In this document: positions 55,263-63,980 of the stretch, piece after piece
How the letters are laid out: each line of letters begins with the position of its first letter
Numbering within the stretch: the first letter of the stretch is position 1
Assembly (NCBI RefSeq): GCF_000350225.1
Contig: NW_005179090.1
Span: 34,547 to 98,546, forward strand
Direction: 5' to 3'
Source: Chondrus crispus
Taxonomy: Eukaryota; Rhodophyta; Florideophyceae; Gigartinales; Gigartinaceae
DNA: 64,000 nt
Translations under genes and position numbers: made by a program
Notes under the pieces: generated by a model
Told to the model about the DNA's origin: nothing
What the model saw: only the letters and a program-made list of their open reading frames with translations
The model's database searches: none

Positions 55263-56427
55263 ATTACGAAGGGCTTTTCACTCGTCGTGAATACGCTGTG
55301 CGTAAAGCTCTGCTCTTTGGGTAATGAAAAGCTCACTAATGTCCTCCGTCACGAGGTGTTTTCGAGTGTTCAAAAGGTGCTCTATTGCTTCCCAAAAAAT
55401 TTCGGAAAGCTGTTGCGCATGCTTTCCGAAGAGTTATTCAAGGTCTCCCCATCTGGATGGAGCAGCGAGACGCCGCAAAACGGTACAAGTCGCAAGAATG
55501 GGAGAGGCACGATATCTATTTCTGGACGTTCTCGGTTGCGTTTCAGACCAACGCATCACAGAGACAAGCTGTGATATTTGCCGTTTTTGAAACCGGAAAT
55601 TCTGCAAGCACTCCCGGTCCGTAAGGCAATTGAAGGTAAATTAGAAGTCTTAGTGCGAAATGCGTCTAACACGCAATAAATGGTAGTGATTGTCCTTGGT
55701 GGCGCTCGAGAACTTTGCAACCAGAGTAAGAATTGATTTTGTGTCAGAAAGCGCGGAGCCAGGAATCATCTGACGTCGGCTGGAGACAGTTCTCAAGGCC
55801 ACTTGCAAATGGAGTTGTCAACGTCTGACCAAGGACGTGCAATGGTCCTTTTGTCTGCCGCGCCCCATCGCGAATGGTGAGGGTTACTGAGCTCGCCGCC
55901 GTCGCGATCCTGGCACTACTGTACGGTATGTACTAGTACAGCATGACCTTCCCGTTTATTACTCCTGCGGGCGGAAGTTTTCTATTTGCGTAAACGTTTT
56001 CGGAAACTGTATAATCACTTTTCAGAAATAGAATTCAGCAATTGGTATTATTGCAGAATTTCTGCATTTGTATTCCTGAATTTCTCGTTTGCGTAAGCTC
56101 TGTATTAGTCACTTTTCTACGGATATTTCCCAGACCCCACGTCAATTCGAGCAATTGCGATATTCGAGGCACTCCATGGAGTTACTTTATTGTCACCTTC
56201 CTTCCTCCTTCGCCGCCCGGAGTTCCCTCGCACGCAATTTCCGTTCCTTTCCCAGCTCGCCCTACCGCTGCCCTACGTGCGGTTCCGTCAAGACAAGGCC
56301 ACCCGCACTCATAGACACTCACTAATATAGGTGTCTCCCGACCCAAAAGTGTTCACTGAAAGAGGCTGAGTGATACTAATTATGGTACCTGAATGTACTG
56401 TGCCTGTCGGGTAGGGCGCTTACGCAC
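55263..56427. other. right end of the Harbinger-like element and junction to the gene island
   Basis: 55263-55620 is an unreadable N-terminal part of the transposase; the plus-strand frames there are shadows. The inverted end lies at 56087-56100. 56101-56427 is spacer to the hydrolase 3' end and has no gene. Confidence 0.4.
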
Positions 56428-57573
56428 TCAAGAGCAGCCTGTCTCCCCTTCAGCAACGCCCACCACGAACTTGATCACCATCGCGATGGCCTTCTCCGTA
56501 ACCTCAGGCCGATCTTGAAACAGCTGATGCCCCGACCCTCCCGGCTCAACCAACCTCTTCACGCCCTCGACGCGGACCCTTTCCACAAACCTCTCCGAGC
56601 TCTCAAAGTCGGTTCTCTCATCTCCCCGGTTGTGTGCTACCAACACATTACGCGCGTGCACGTCCCCTTCCTGAACCTTGCGCTCGAACATCTCCATCGC
56701 GCCCAGCATCGCGGCCGCCGTGCCGACCCTTAGCGGCTGCCCGTACCCTACGTACGGGTCGCGTTTCGACAGCTCCGCGCACTCGGCGTCCCCAAACGCT
56801 TTGTCCCACGTCTCCCCGCTGACCTTCTCGCCGGGGACGGGCAGGCCGGGCGCGACGCCTGCCAATGCCCTCACGACGCGCAGCACGGGGGCCGGCGGCA
56901 GTAGCCCCTTCTTAACGCGGAGGGCGGGCGAACAGAAGACGTAGCCCGAGACGCGAGCGTTGGTCTCGCGTAGCATCATGAGCGCGGCGATCATGCCACC
57001 GGCAGACTCGCCCAGCACGAAGACGGGTTTGCATTGCAGTTCGGCGTGCAGGCGGTCGACGGCAGCGCACGCGTCGTCCACGTGGTCCGCGGGATCTAGC
57101 AACAGGCCGGGCAGGCCGCGGATGCGGTCCGAGCGGCCGGCGCCCAGCGGGTCAGTCGCGACGACTTTGATGCCTGCTGCAGTGAGTGCGCGCGCTAGCT
57201 GGTGGAACCAGCCGGCGTGCCAGATGAGACTCGGGATGATGACCAGGCCGGCCACGGGGAGCGTGGATGGCGTCCAGGTTAGCGTGTGCAGGTTGAGGGT
57301 CGGGTGGCGAACCGAGGGGAGGTAATGGGAGAAGGCGGCGTGACCGCTGTTCGGTGTGCGCGAGGAGAGCAGGGCGCGGCGCAGCGTGCACGAGGGCGGC
57401 GGGCGGACCTTGGTGAGGCGGCGTGGTGGGGACTGGAGGGGGCCTGATGGGGAGAGAGGAAGGGGGTTGGGGGGGAGGGCGAAGGAAGGGAGCGGAAAGA
57501 TGGGGAGCGAAGGCATTGTGCGCATGTGTGATGTCGATCGGTTGTTGCAGGAAGAAGGGGAAGGTGGTTGCAT
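56428..57573 (-). CDS. alpha/beta-hydrolase, monoacylglycerol lipase-like
   Basis: 381 aa. The first 85 residues are Ser/Pro/Arg-rich and could be a plastid or mitochondrial transit peptide; Met17 is an alternative start. The fold starts near residue 96. Catalytic triad by motif: Ser190 in GESAGG (G-x-S-x-G), Asp318 in HNRGDERTDF, His349 in GSGHQLF. The oxyanion region is PSLIWHAGW, and DPLGAGRSD is typical of the Hydrolase_4 / monoglyceride-lipase family. Probable substrate: a lipid or other ester; the exact one cannot be read. The gene is intronless and lies 199 bp downstream of the reductase gene on the same strand. First clear host gene to the right of the transposons. Confidence 0.85.
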   Translation of the reverse strand: MQPPSPSSCNNRSTSHMRTMPSLPIFPLPSFALPPNPLPLSPSGPLQSPPRRLTKVRPPPSCTLRRALLSSRTPNSGHAAFSHYLPSVRHPTLNLHTLTWTPSTLPVAGLVIIPSLIWHAGWFHQLARALTAAGIKVVATDPLGAGRSDRIRGLPGLLLDPADHVDDACAAVDRLHAELQCKPVFVLGESAGGMIAALMMLRETNARVSGYVFCSPALRVKKGLLPPAPVLRVVRALAGVAPGLPVPGEKVSGETWDKAFGDAECAELSKRDPYVGYGQPLRVGTAAAMLGAMEMFERKVQEGDVHARNVLVAHNRGDERTDFESSERFVERVRVEGVKRLVEPGGSGHQLFQDRPEVTEKAIAMVIKFVVGVAEGETGCS

Positions 57574-57772
57574 CAGGAAGGAAGGCGCACGCCGTTGTTC
57601 ACTTGTACAGTAGATACCCTTGATATGGGCGACAGCAAGGACTAGTCAGGCAGGAGAGCGAGGAAATATCTCGGTGCATCTCGATGTTCGACTCTGCCAC
57701 GAATGCAAAAACACCCAATGATCTGCGCATTTGGCATCGCCATCCGCTGTCATCCAAAACGAACAAAAACCC

Positions 57773-58690
57773 TCATCCGAGTCGTTCGGTAATCCCCCTG
57801 ATGCGCGTCTTGAACATTTTGTGAGTTCCCTCGGCGTCCAATGCGCAATTCAAAGGCCTATTCAAGCCCGAGTCCTTCGACAGCCCGCTCTTCGCCCACT
57901 TGCCCAACAACTCCTCCTTTCCCAACCTCTTCGCAAGCAGCTTGGCTAGCACCCACCGATTGCTAACTTCATCACTCACCATATGAACGATCCCTTTCCC
58001 TGCCCCCGCCCCTAGCTCCAACATCGCCCTCCCCAAGTCATCCGCAAACGACATATTTCTCAACTCGTCCTCAAAAATCTCAATCTCCCCCTTCCTCCCG
58101 TCAAGACAATCCACCACAAACTGCACCCCCTTCCCGTACTGCTCCCCCTCGATGCTCAATATCAAGCTCGTCCTCGCCACCACCACCTCGCCGCTCAGCC
58201 CCAGCAGCCGTCTCTCCATCTCCTCCTTATATCTCCCGTACGGATTGATGGGGCACGTCGCGTCCGTTTCCTTATATCTCTCCCCCGCCTTTAACTTGCC
58301 ATCGAACACCAAGTCTGTCGACACGGCCACGAACCTAGCGCCCAGCATGACGACGCCCTCTGCGCAGTGGAGCACATCGTCAACGATCCCAGCGCGTACG
58401 GCGTCACCCCCCTTCCCCGCCGCCCCGCCGTGCCTGGGCACGGCGCAGTACAGCACCGCGCCAAGTCGCGCCTGTGCCGCGAGCAGCTCGCGCACCGCCT
58501 TGTGATCCGAGCAGTCTAGACACACCCACGTTACGCGCAGGTTCAGATGCGGCGGCGCCGACGTGTGGTACGTCGCAGTGATGCTCCCCGGCCAACCGGT
58601 GCCGTCGTCGGCGAGCGCAGCGGAGAGCGTCTGCAAGCCCAGCTCGCCGGTCGCACCGATGATTATGAGAGAGGGCGTGGGTGTGCCCAT
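57773..58690 (-). CDS. RmlD-like NAD(P)-dependent sugar-nucleotide reductase family protein
   Basis: 305 aa. The Rossmann motif GATGELG (residues 12-18) sits near the start. An active-site strand reads AVSTDLVFDG (122-131), followed by the catalytic Tyr151-Lys155 of NPYGRYKEEME. C-terminal text FEDELRNMSFADDLGRAMLE matches the substrate-binding half of RmlD/extended SDR proteins (dTDP-4-dehydrorhamnose reductase, MAT2B). Intronless, no obvious targeting peptide, so probably cytosolic. It could act in deoxy-sugar synthesis or be a regulatory MAT2B-like protein. Divergent from mL46, with 380 bp between starts. Confidence 0.85.
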   Translation of the reverse strand: MGTPTPSLIIIGATGELGLQTLSAALADDGTGWPGSITATYHTSAPPHLNLRVTWVCLDCSDHKAVRELLAAQARLGAVLYCAVPRHGGAAGKGGDAVRAGIVDDVLHCAEGVVMLGARFVAVSTDLVFDGKLKAGERYKETDATCPINPYGRYKEEMERRLLGLSGEVVVARTSLILSIEGEQYGKGVQFVVDCLDGRKGEIEIFEDELRNMSFADDLGRAMLELGAGAGKGIVHMVSDEVSNRWVLAKLLAKRLGKEELLGKWAKSGLSKDSGLNRPLNCALDAEGTHKMFKTRIRGITERLG

Positions 58691-59070
58691 GATCCGGGAT
58701 TAGCGTGGCGGGACGGCGGCCGGATGGGTGATGAGGAAGCGGGAGGGTGGATAATTGTGCGAGAGTTGGGGCGGCGTTTCGTTGTGGAGATCTTGTTCTT
58801 GTCTCTAAAGGTCAGCGCTTCTTTCTACATGTCTATGCTGGCCTCGATCGCTGTGCAAATGCAGATCCAAATCGGAAGGGGATCAGGGATTCAAAGATAC
58901 GTGTTCGGCGTATGACACGAAGGACACGTTAGAAAAAGCCGGCGACATGTCCATCGACAAGAAGGATCAACGAGAACTCATTTGCGTGCCCCAAGTGCCG
59001 AACTCTATCCGCTCTTCGATCCGCGCGACTTGCTGCCGGACATGCAACAGCGGTTGACCGGCTCACAACC
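58691..59070. promoter_or_regulatory. divergent promoter region between the reductase and mL46 genes
   Basis: 380 bp between two ATGs pointing apart. No TATA box is evident. Small frames here are not supported. Confidence 0.4.
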
Positions 59071-59961
59071 ATGCTCCTAGCCGGCCTGCGCCTCGCGGGC
59101 GGCCCAGGTGGCACGCGCTTGGGTCTCCGCGCGGTGCCCCTACGCGCGATCTCGAACAATGCGCGGATCGTGCGTCAAAACGTGCTGCGCAAGATGAAGA
59201 AGGGTGTGGAGCGTCTGCCTTCGCAGGGGCCGGACCCTGCGGCGAGCTTCGGGAAGGGGTGGCGGCTAGCGTGCGCAGCGGTGGTGGAGAGGTACCCCGT
59301 GGTGACGCCGGAGTGCGACCCGTTCGAGTCCGAGTACTTGACGGGGCGGTTTCTCGAGATGCAGAGGCGTGCACGACCAATATCGCCAGCATTGTTCCTG
59401 ACCGAGAAGGACCTGATGGAGGGGAAGCGCGAGCCCGACTTGAGCGACCCGTATGCAGAGATGTATCAGCCCGCGCCGCGCACGACGGAAGCGGATAGGA
59501 CAGGGGACATGCGGTCGCTGGAGAGGGCGCTGGACGAAAGACTGTATTTTTTGGTGAAGAGGGGGGAGAAGGGACGGTTTCAGTTCCCGCAGATACTAGC
59601 GGCTGATGAGAAGGTGCCGTTGTGGAGATATGCTGAGCTCGCGTGGAGAGGGGTCACAGGGGAAAAGAGGCCGGAGTTACACTTTATCTCGCATACGCCT
59701 GCGTGCCATTTGGAACATGTGTACCCGGTCGAGTACCAACAGAAGCATGATGTGTACGGGGTCAAAGTGTTTTTTTACAGGGCAATGTTGATGCAGGGCG
59801 AGGTGGAGGGGGTGAGGAACGCTGTGGACTTTGTATGGGCGAGGGATGGCGAGCTGGCAGAATACTTGACGGCAGAGGTGAGGACGGCAGTAGACGGGAT
59901 ATTGTTGGGTGTTGGGCCTACGGTGCGATCCAAGGATTTGTTCGATGTAGAGCACCCCTAA
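59071..59961 (+). CDS. MRPL46: mitochondrial large-subunit ribosomal protein mL46
   Basis: 296 aa. The N-terminal 35 residues (MLLAGLRLAGGPGGTRLGLR..) are Arg/Leu-rich without acids, a mitochondrial presequence. The body shows the mL46 pattern: CAAVVERYPVVTPECDPFES, FLTEKDLMEG, GRFQFPQILA, and a Nudix-like fold without Nudix catalytic residues (GVKVFFYRAMLMQGEVEGV, AVDFVWARDGELAEYLTAEV). It is part of the mitochondrial 39S/54S subunit near the central protuberance. Intronless. The start is the first Met of the frame; the targeting signal follows it directly, which supports it. Confidence 0.85.
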   Translation: MLLAGLRLAGGPGGTRLGLRAVPLRAISNNARIVRQNVLRKMKKGVERLPSQGPDPAASFGKGWRLACAAVVERYPVVTPECDPFESEYLTGRFLEMQRRARPISPALFLTEKDLMEGKREPDLSDPYAEMYQPAPRTTEADRTGDMRSLERALDERLYFLVKRGEKGRFQFPQILAADEKVPLWRYAELAWRGVTGEKRPELHFISHTPACHLEHVYPVEYQQKHDVYGVKVFFYRAMLMQGEVEGVRNAVDFVWARDGELAEYLTAEVRTAVDGILLGVGPTVRSKDLFDVEHP

Positions 59962-60479
59962 GTGCGTAAAAGCAGATGTGGTAGCTGTAACAGGCGGCGG
60001 TACGAATGAAGCGAGCGAGCGGAAACGAGAGTCTGGATTTTTTCCCCCTTTTTTTCTTCTTTTTTCCTTTTTTTCTTTATTTTGCACGTACAGTATACTT
60101 GTACGCGTGGTGCTTATGGTGGCGGGAGGGAGGCGCTTTCGCGGGCAAAGCATGGAAAAGGCCGGACAAGGAGGTGTGTTGACTCTGTGCCTCGCAAACG
60201 ATGCAGCGAGGGCATGTATGGGGATTTGATACTCTACGGTATCGGAATAATAGGTTTGCGTACTGTGTACGCTTCCACAGATATTTTTCAAGGGCGTCAC
60301 ACTTGGGAGGCGATATGCACAAGTATGTAGGATTTAATGAGAAGAGGAAGGCAGAATCGGGGCGCAGGCAAAAACACAGACACGGCGGCGAAGGCGACAA
60401 CCCGGCGCCGGCGCGCGGGAACAAGACACGGGCAGTGAGAGGAGGACAAAAACAGTTACAGCACCAGCGGCGGAGGGGG
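59962..60479. other. convergent 3' intergenic region
   Basis: Between the 3' ends of mL46 and the Hc1-like gene. Contains long C/T and T runs (60040-60080). No gene; long frames are shadows. Confidence 0.5.
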
Positions 60480-60677
60480 TCACTCGGCGGCGGGCGGGTT
60501 GCCCATGGTGGCCTTGGTGTCTTGTATGGCGACGCGCAGCTCCTGAGCGAGCTTTTTGAGCTCCTGCAGGTTTTTACGAGCGCGCGTGCCGGCGGCCTTG
60601 TTGCCTTTCTCGAAGAACTTTTGGCTGTCCTTGGAAACCGAGTCCATTACCTCCTTGAGCTGGTCGAGCTTGTCCAT
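60480..60677 (-). CDS. small basic protein resembling bacterial histone H1-like Hc1
   Basis: 65 aa from ATG 60677. After MDKLDQLKEVMDSVSKDSQK comes FFEKGNKAAGTRARKNLQEL, then KKLAQELRVAIQDTK and a short Ala/Pro tail. EKGNKAAGTRARK...L..LKKLAQELR is the signature of the bacterial Hc1 (HctA-like) family, small chromatin-compacting proteins known in chlamydiae and found as "histone H1" in Bacteroidetes and relatives. The upstream part of the longer frame is Pro-rich low complexity and is taken as untranslated leader. A bacterial origin by transfer or via an organelle is possible. No transit peptide is seen on the chosen start, so nuclear or cytosolic location is likely, but a longer start cannot be excluded. 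Confidence 0.65.
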   Translation of the reverse strand: MDKLDQLKEVMDSVSKDSQKFFEKGNKAAGTRARKNLQELKKLAQELRVAIQDTKATMGNPPAAE

Positions 60678-61175
60678 ATTTGCGGGCCTTTTGGTCGCGG
60701 CTGGGGTGCGGAGGGTGCGGAGGGGTAGGGGGAACTTAAAGGGCAGCAGGCGTGTGCACGTGCAGTGAAGAGTGGCGAGGAGGGGGGGAAGGCAGGGGTT
60801 CGAAGCGAGATGGCTCTGGAGGTCGGCTGGTGGGGTGGCTGAAACGGAAGCGGGTGTGTTGGGCGTTGTAGAGCGGGTGAGCGAAACGGCAGGGTGCGGA
60901 GGGGGGGGGGGGACTGAGGGCGGCAAATTGAGAGCCGCGCGGTTGTAAAAAAAGCGGGCGCGGGGTGCGAGGCTGGGTGCGTGCGGTTTTTTTTTTTTTT
61001 TTTCTTTCAATTTTTTTGCTTCTTTCGATTCGCCTCGTGCCTCACGCGCGCCATTTCCGTCGCGCCATTACCTGTGAGTGGAACGGCCGCTACGACCCCC
61101 CCCGCGGCACGCGCGTTGCGTGAGCATCGGTCGCGCGGTCCCCGCTCCCGCCGCCGCAGCCCCGCAGGCCGAAAA
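60678..61175. other. spacer with homopolymer tracts
   Basis: Leader or promoter of the Hc1-like gene and 3' region of the SNARE gene. Contains a G run near 60900 and a T tract near 60990. No gene. Confidence 0.5.
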
Positions 61176-61523
61176 CTAGAACAGCAGGTGCCGCAACAGC
61201 TCCAGCAGCAGCACCAGCAGCGCGACCGTCGGCCACAGCAGCATGCAGAACGTCCGCAGCGTGTACGCGTCGCCCGCGCGCGCCGCGTCGCCCGCGCGCT
61301 GCGTCGCGCGCTGCGTCGCAGCACCCGTCCGGCTCACGCCGGCCTCCAATGCGTCGAGCTCGGCATTCTGCAGCCGCGTCTCGCGCTCTAAGCTGCGCGC
61401 CACGCCCTTCACAGTGGACACGTCGCCCGCCAGCGCGCTCAGCGCAGCGTCCTGCGATGACAAGGCCGCGCGGTGCGCGGCCAGCTTCGCGCCAGCCTCC
61501 AGCAACGGCGTCGATTCGGTCAT
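61176..61523 (-). CDS. Qc-SNARE, Bet1/Sft1-like, tail-anchored
   Basis: 115 aa. A SNARE coiled coil at about residues 28-85 has its ionic-layer Gln at 52 within ERETRLQNAELDALE, matching the V-x-x-QN-x-x-L pattern of Bet1-type Qc SNAREs. A single C-terminal membrane segment (about 92-111, MLLWPTVALLVLLLELL) ends four residues from the C-terminus. It would sit on ER-Golgi or Golgi membranes and form a fusion complex with Qa, Qb and R SNAREs. Ala-rich compared with animal Bet1, in line with the GC-rich gene. It shares a 264-bp divergent promoter with the ORP gene. Confidence 0.78.
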   Translation of the reverse strand: MTESTPLLEAGAKLAAHRAALSSQDAALSALAGDVSTVKGVARSLERETRLQNAELDALEAGVSRTGAATQRATQRAGDAARAGDAYTLRTFCMLLWPTVALLVLLLELLRHLLF

Positions 61524-61787
61524 GGTGCGACTCGAGGCCCGGGGATCGGTGGCGAAGGCGGCGGAGGCAGCTGCTCTACCCTAGAAGGATTCGTCTCGTT
61601 TCCGTTCACGATACGGCTCGCCCCATGTCCTGCCACGCAAGGTTGACAGCCGCTTACAGTATCACGCCATCATATACGGACAGGCTGTCGCTTTCGGCAC
61701 AACGGAACGGCGTCCCTCTGTGTGCATTGCTGGACCGTCTCCATTGGCGGTGCTCTCGAATGCGCCCATGTCCGAACCGACTTAACG
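61524..61787. promoter_or_regulatory. shared divergent promoter, SNARE / ORP
   Basis: 264 bp between the two proposed ATGs (61523 and 61788), so both genes must be driven from here. No TATA box recognised. If the upstream Met at 61722 is used for ORP the spacer is 198 bp. Confidence 0.45.
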
Positions 61788-63035
61788 ATGCCGCCTCGCA
61801 AACCTTATTGCCCAAAACCCCACCCCCCCCTTCCTGCTATCCGCAAACCCGGCACCATGACGCCCGCACTCCCCGCCTCCTTGCTCCGCGCACCGGGTGT
61901 GGACGTGCCGCCGACCGCGGCAACGCCCTTGCGCCCCAACCTGTGGGCGGTGCTGCGCGACTCGGTCGGCATGGACCTGACGCGCATCGCGCTCCCGGTC
62001 TTTTTCAACGAGCCGCTGTCCTTCCTGCAGCGCCTGGCAGAGGACCTAGAGTACTACCACCTGCTCGCGCGCGCGGCCGCTGCAGGACCCGGCCCGACTC
62101 GCACCGCGCTCGTCGCAGCCTTCTTTGTCAGCCACTACTCCAGCACCGCGCACCGGGCATCCAAGCCATTCAATCCCCTCCTGGGTGAGACGTTCGACCT
62201 CGTCGTCCCCGGCGCTTTCAGGCTCGTCGCGGAGCAGGTCGCGCATCATCCACCGATCAGTGCTATTCACGCTAGCGGTGACGGATGGACTTATCACACC
62301 GCGCATGAGATCAAGAACCGTTTCAAGGGCAACTCCTTGGAGGTGTGGCCGGAGGGCAATGTCTATGTCACTTTTGATGATGGCGATCACTATGTGTACG
62401 AGCAGGCGCATACGTATGTTCATAATATCATCGTGGGCGGGCTGTGGTTGGACAATGTGGGCACGGTGGTCATCAGGGAGGTGAGCAAAGGTAAGCTGTT
62501 GGCGAGCGTTAAGCTGAAGAGAAGCGCGCTGTTGTTCGGGGAGGCGAAGAAGGTGGGGGATTTTTCTGGCAAAGTGTGCGATGTGGGCAAGGGGGGGAAG
62601 GCGGGGAAAGTATTGATGAAGATGGACGGCAACTGGAACAGCGAGGTCAGGGTGGACGGAAAGTCTGTCTGGACGGCGACGCAGAGGCCGACCAAGAAGG
62701 ACACGGCGGGCCACGCCATGACGGCGTGGGCGTGGGGTCTGAACACCAAGCTAGAGCCCGGGGTAGTGGGAAGCGAGGTGCCGAAGACCGATTCGAGGCT
62801 CAGACCGGATCAGCGCGCGCTCGAGGAAGGCCGCTATCGCGAGGCCGCCGCGGAGAAGGAGAGGCTCGAGGATGCCCAGAGGAGGAAGAGGAAAGAAGGC
62901 GTGTGTGAAAGGCCCAGGTGGTTCGAGCTGGTAGACGAGGCCAGTACGGGGAGGAAGGAATGGAAATATCGCGGAGGATACTTTGAGTGCAAGAGGGAGA
63001 GATCCTGGCCCGACGACTTGCCTGATATCTTTTGA
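61788..63035 (+). CDS. oxysterol-binding protein-related protein (short ORP)
   Basis: 415 aa from Met 61788; the frame is open from 61722 (437 aa). Met 61788 is preferred because the extra 22 residues show no conservation. The family signature EQVAHHPPISA lies at residues 149-159 in this numbering, with KPFNPLLGETFDL upstream and LRPNLWAVLRDSVGMDL as the lid-to-core start. The C-terminal RPDQRALEEGRYREAAAEKE and WKYRGGYFECKRERSW segments are also typical ORD text. It contains only the lipid-transfer domain, without PH domain or FFAT motif. It moves sterol or PI4P between membranes at contact sites. Intronless. Confidence 0.92.
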   Translation: MPPRKPYCPKPHPPLPAIRKPGTMTPALPASLLRAPGVDVPPTAATPLRPNLWAVLRDSVGMDLTRIALPVFFNEPLSFLQRLAEDLEYYHLLARAAAAGPGPTRTALVAAFFVSHYSSTAHRASKPFNPLLGETFDLVVPGAFRLVAEQVAHHPPISAIHASGDGWTYHTAHEIKNRFKGNSLEVWPEGNVYVTFDDGDHYVYEQAHTYVHNIIVGGLWLDNVGTVVIREVSKGKLLASVKLKRSALLFGEAKKVGDFSGKVCDVGKGGKAGKVLMKMDGNWNSEVRVDGKSVWTATQRPTKKDTAGHAMTAWAWGLNTKLEPGVVGSEVPKTDSRLRPDQRALEEGRYREAAAEKERLEDAQRRKRKEGVCERPRWFELVDEASTGRKEWKYRGGYFECKRERSWPDDLPDIF

Positions 63036-63395
63036 GGCATTCAAATGTTTTAATTGTTGCGTGGGGGGGGGGGAGGGGTCGCTAATGGGTCGAGAGTCTG
63101 CGTTTTTTCGAAGCGGCTCCGAATGAGGGGCATGGTTTTGGCGATAGCAGACCAAACTGTATTATTATCGTAGATTGTAGTTGCAAAGTGTGAATGCCTG
63201 CCTAAGGAGATGTGCTAGCTGATGGTTATTTCATGAGCCAAGTGTTGCTAGGTTTGCCGAGTGCCACTACTTCAAACGAGAAAAAGGACAGTCTTAGAGA
63301 AACACGCAGATCATACCCTTCGAAGGGTAGCTGCAGGAATTTTGCCCTCGGACCCCCATTGACACGTGTACATTAACGCACCATAACAAAATTTG
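63036..63395. other. 3' flank of ORP gene, nothing recognised
   Basis: Contains a G-run at 63062-63072 and no supported gene. Confidence 0.5.
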
Positions 63396-63428
63396 TCATT
63401 AAATGATATAATATATATCATTTAATGA
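63396..63428. repeat. AT-rich perfect palindrome
   Basis: 15-bp arms (TCATTAAATGATATA) around ATA. A smaller inverted pair, GATGTC/GACATC, follows a few bases on. Confidence 0.85.
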
Positions 63429-63926
63429 TGGCTGATGTCATCATGTGGACATCACACGGACCGTCACATCGGGTAACAATACCGGAGACGCCTTCAACAC
63501 ATTAACTCTCGTTCTCTCTCCCAACACCAGCGTTGCCAGCTTTCAAGGCCTTTTCACGCTCGTCGCCCACTGCCACCGAATACTCTTCACATTGACTCCG
63601 CTGTGGTGCCCGATTTCGGCGCCATAGCGCCCATTTCAAGAAGCGTGAGTCCGCGATACGCATGTGTATTTCTTTGTTGATAGACATCCAACGCTGATGC
63701 GACGGGGACACAATGAGGCAGCAGCGGCGGCGGATGGTTAGCCTTGAAACTTGTTAGATACATGTGGAGAAAACGTGATGCGGTTCGTGCTGAGAGCGGG
63801 GCACAGGAACCGAACGCCCATTCACAATGAACAGTCGCCATGTTGACCTGCAAGCATATGCGAGGAGAGGCGAGATGGGGGGGTGTCCAAGACCGTGCTG
63901 TGGCAAGATCCTGATTTCATGCAAAT
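63429..63926. other. unassigned right-edge sequence
   Basis: Several short frames on both strands, none recognised. The 88-aa minus frame 63853-63587 has no domain. Confidence 0.4.
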
Positions 63927-63980
63927 GGGGCGAATCGCGTGTCGGCTTGTCTTGAGACAAGCCGACACGCGGTTTGCCCC
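63927..63980. repeat. GC-rich near-perfect palindrome
   Basis: 26-bp arms with two mismatches around TG (core CGTGTCGGCTTGTC and its complement). Confidence 0.9.

Larger units (their letters stand above)
52700..56100. mobile_element. PIF/Harbinger-like DNA transposon, degenerate
   Basis: Inverted ends GAGCTTACGCAAAC (52700-52713) and GTTTGCGTAAGCTC (56087-56100), each followed inwards by GCAGAA(A)TTCTGCAA-type text. Inside are the two genes typical of this superfamily: a Myb/SANT-like protein (+, 52964-53823) and a DDE transposase (-, about 55260-54770). About 3.4 kb. A 3-bp TWA duplication, the family rule, is not clear at the edges. A short foreign piece, the pyrimidine tract and short frame at about 53900-54460, may have been captured or inserted. 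Confidence 0.65.

Noticed and set aside
60678-61010. N-terminal extension of the Hc1-like frame (to 176 aa)
   Set aside because: Starts in a poly-Lys run from an A tract and is Pro-rich low complexity; the conserved part starts at Met 60677.
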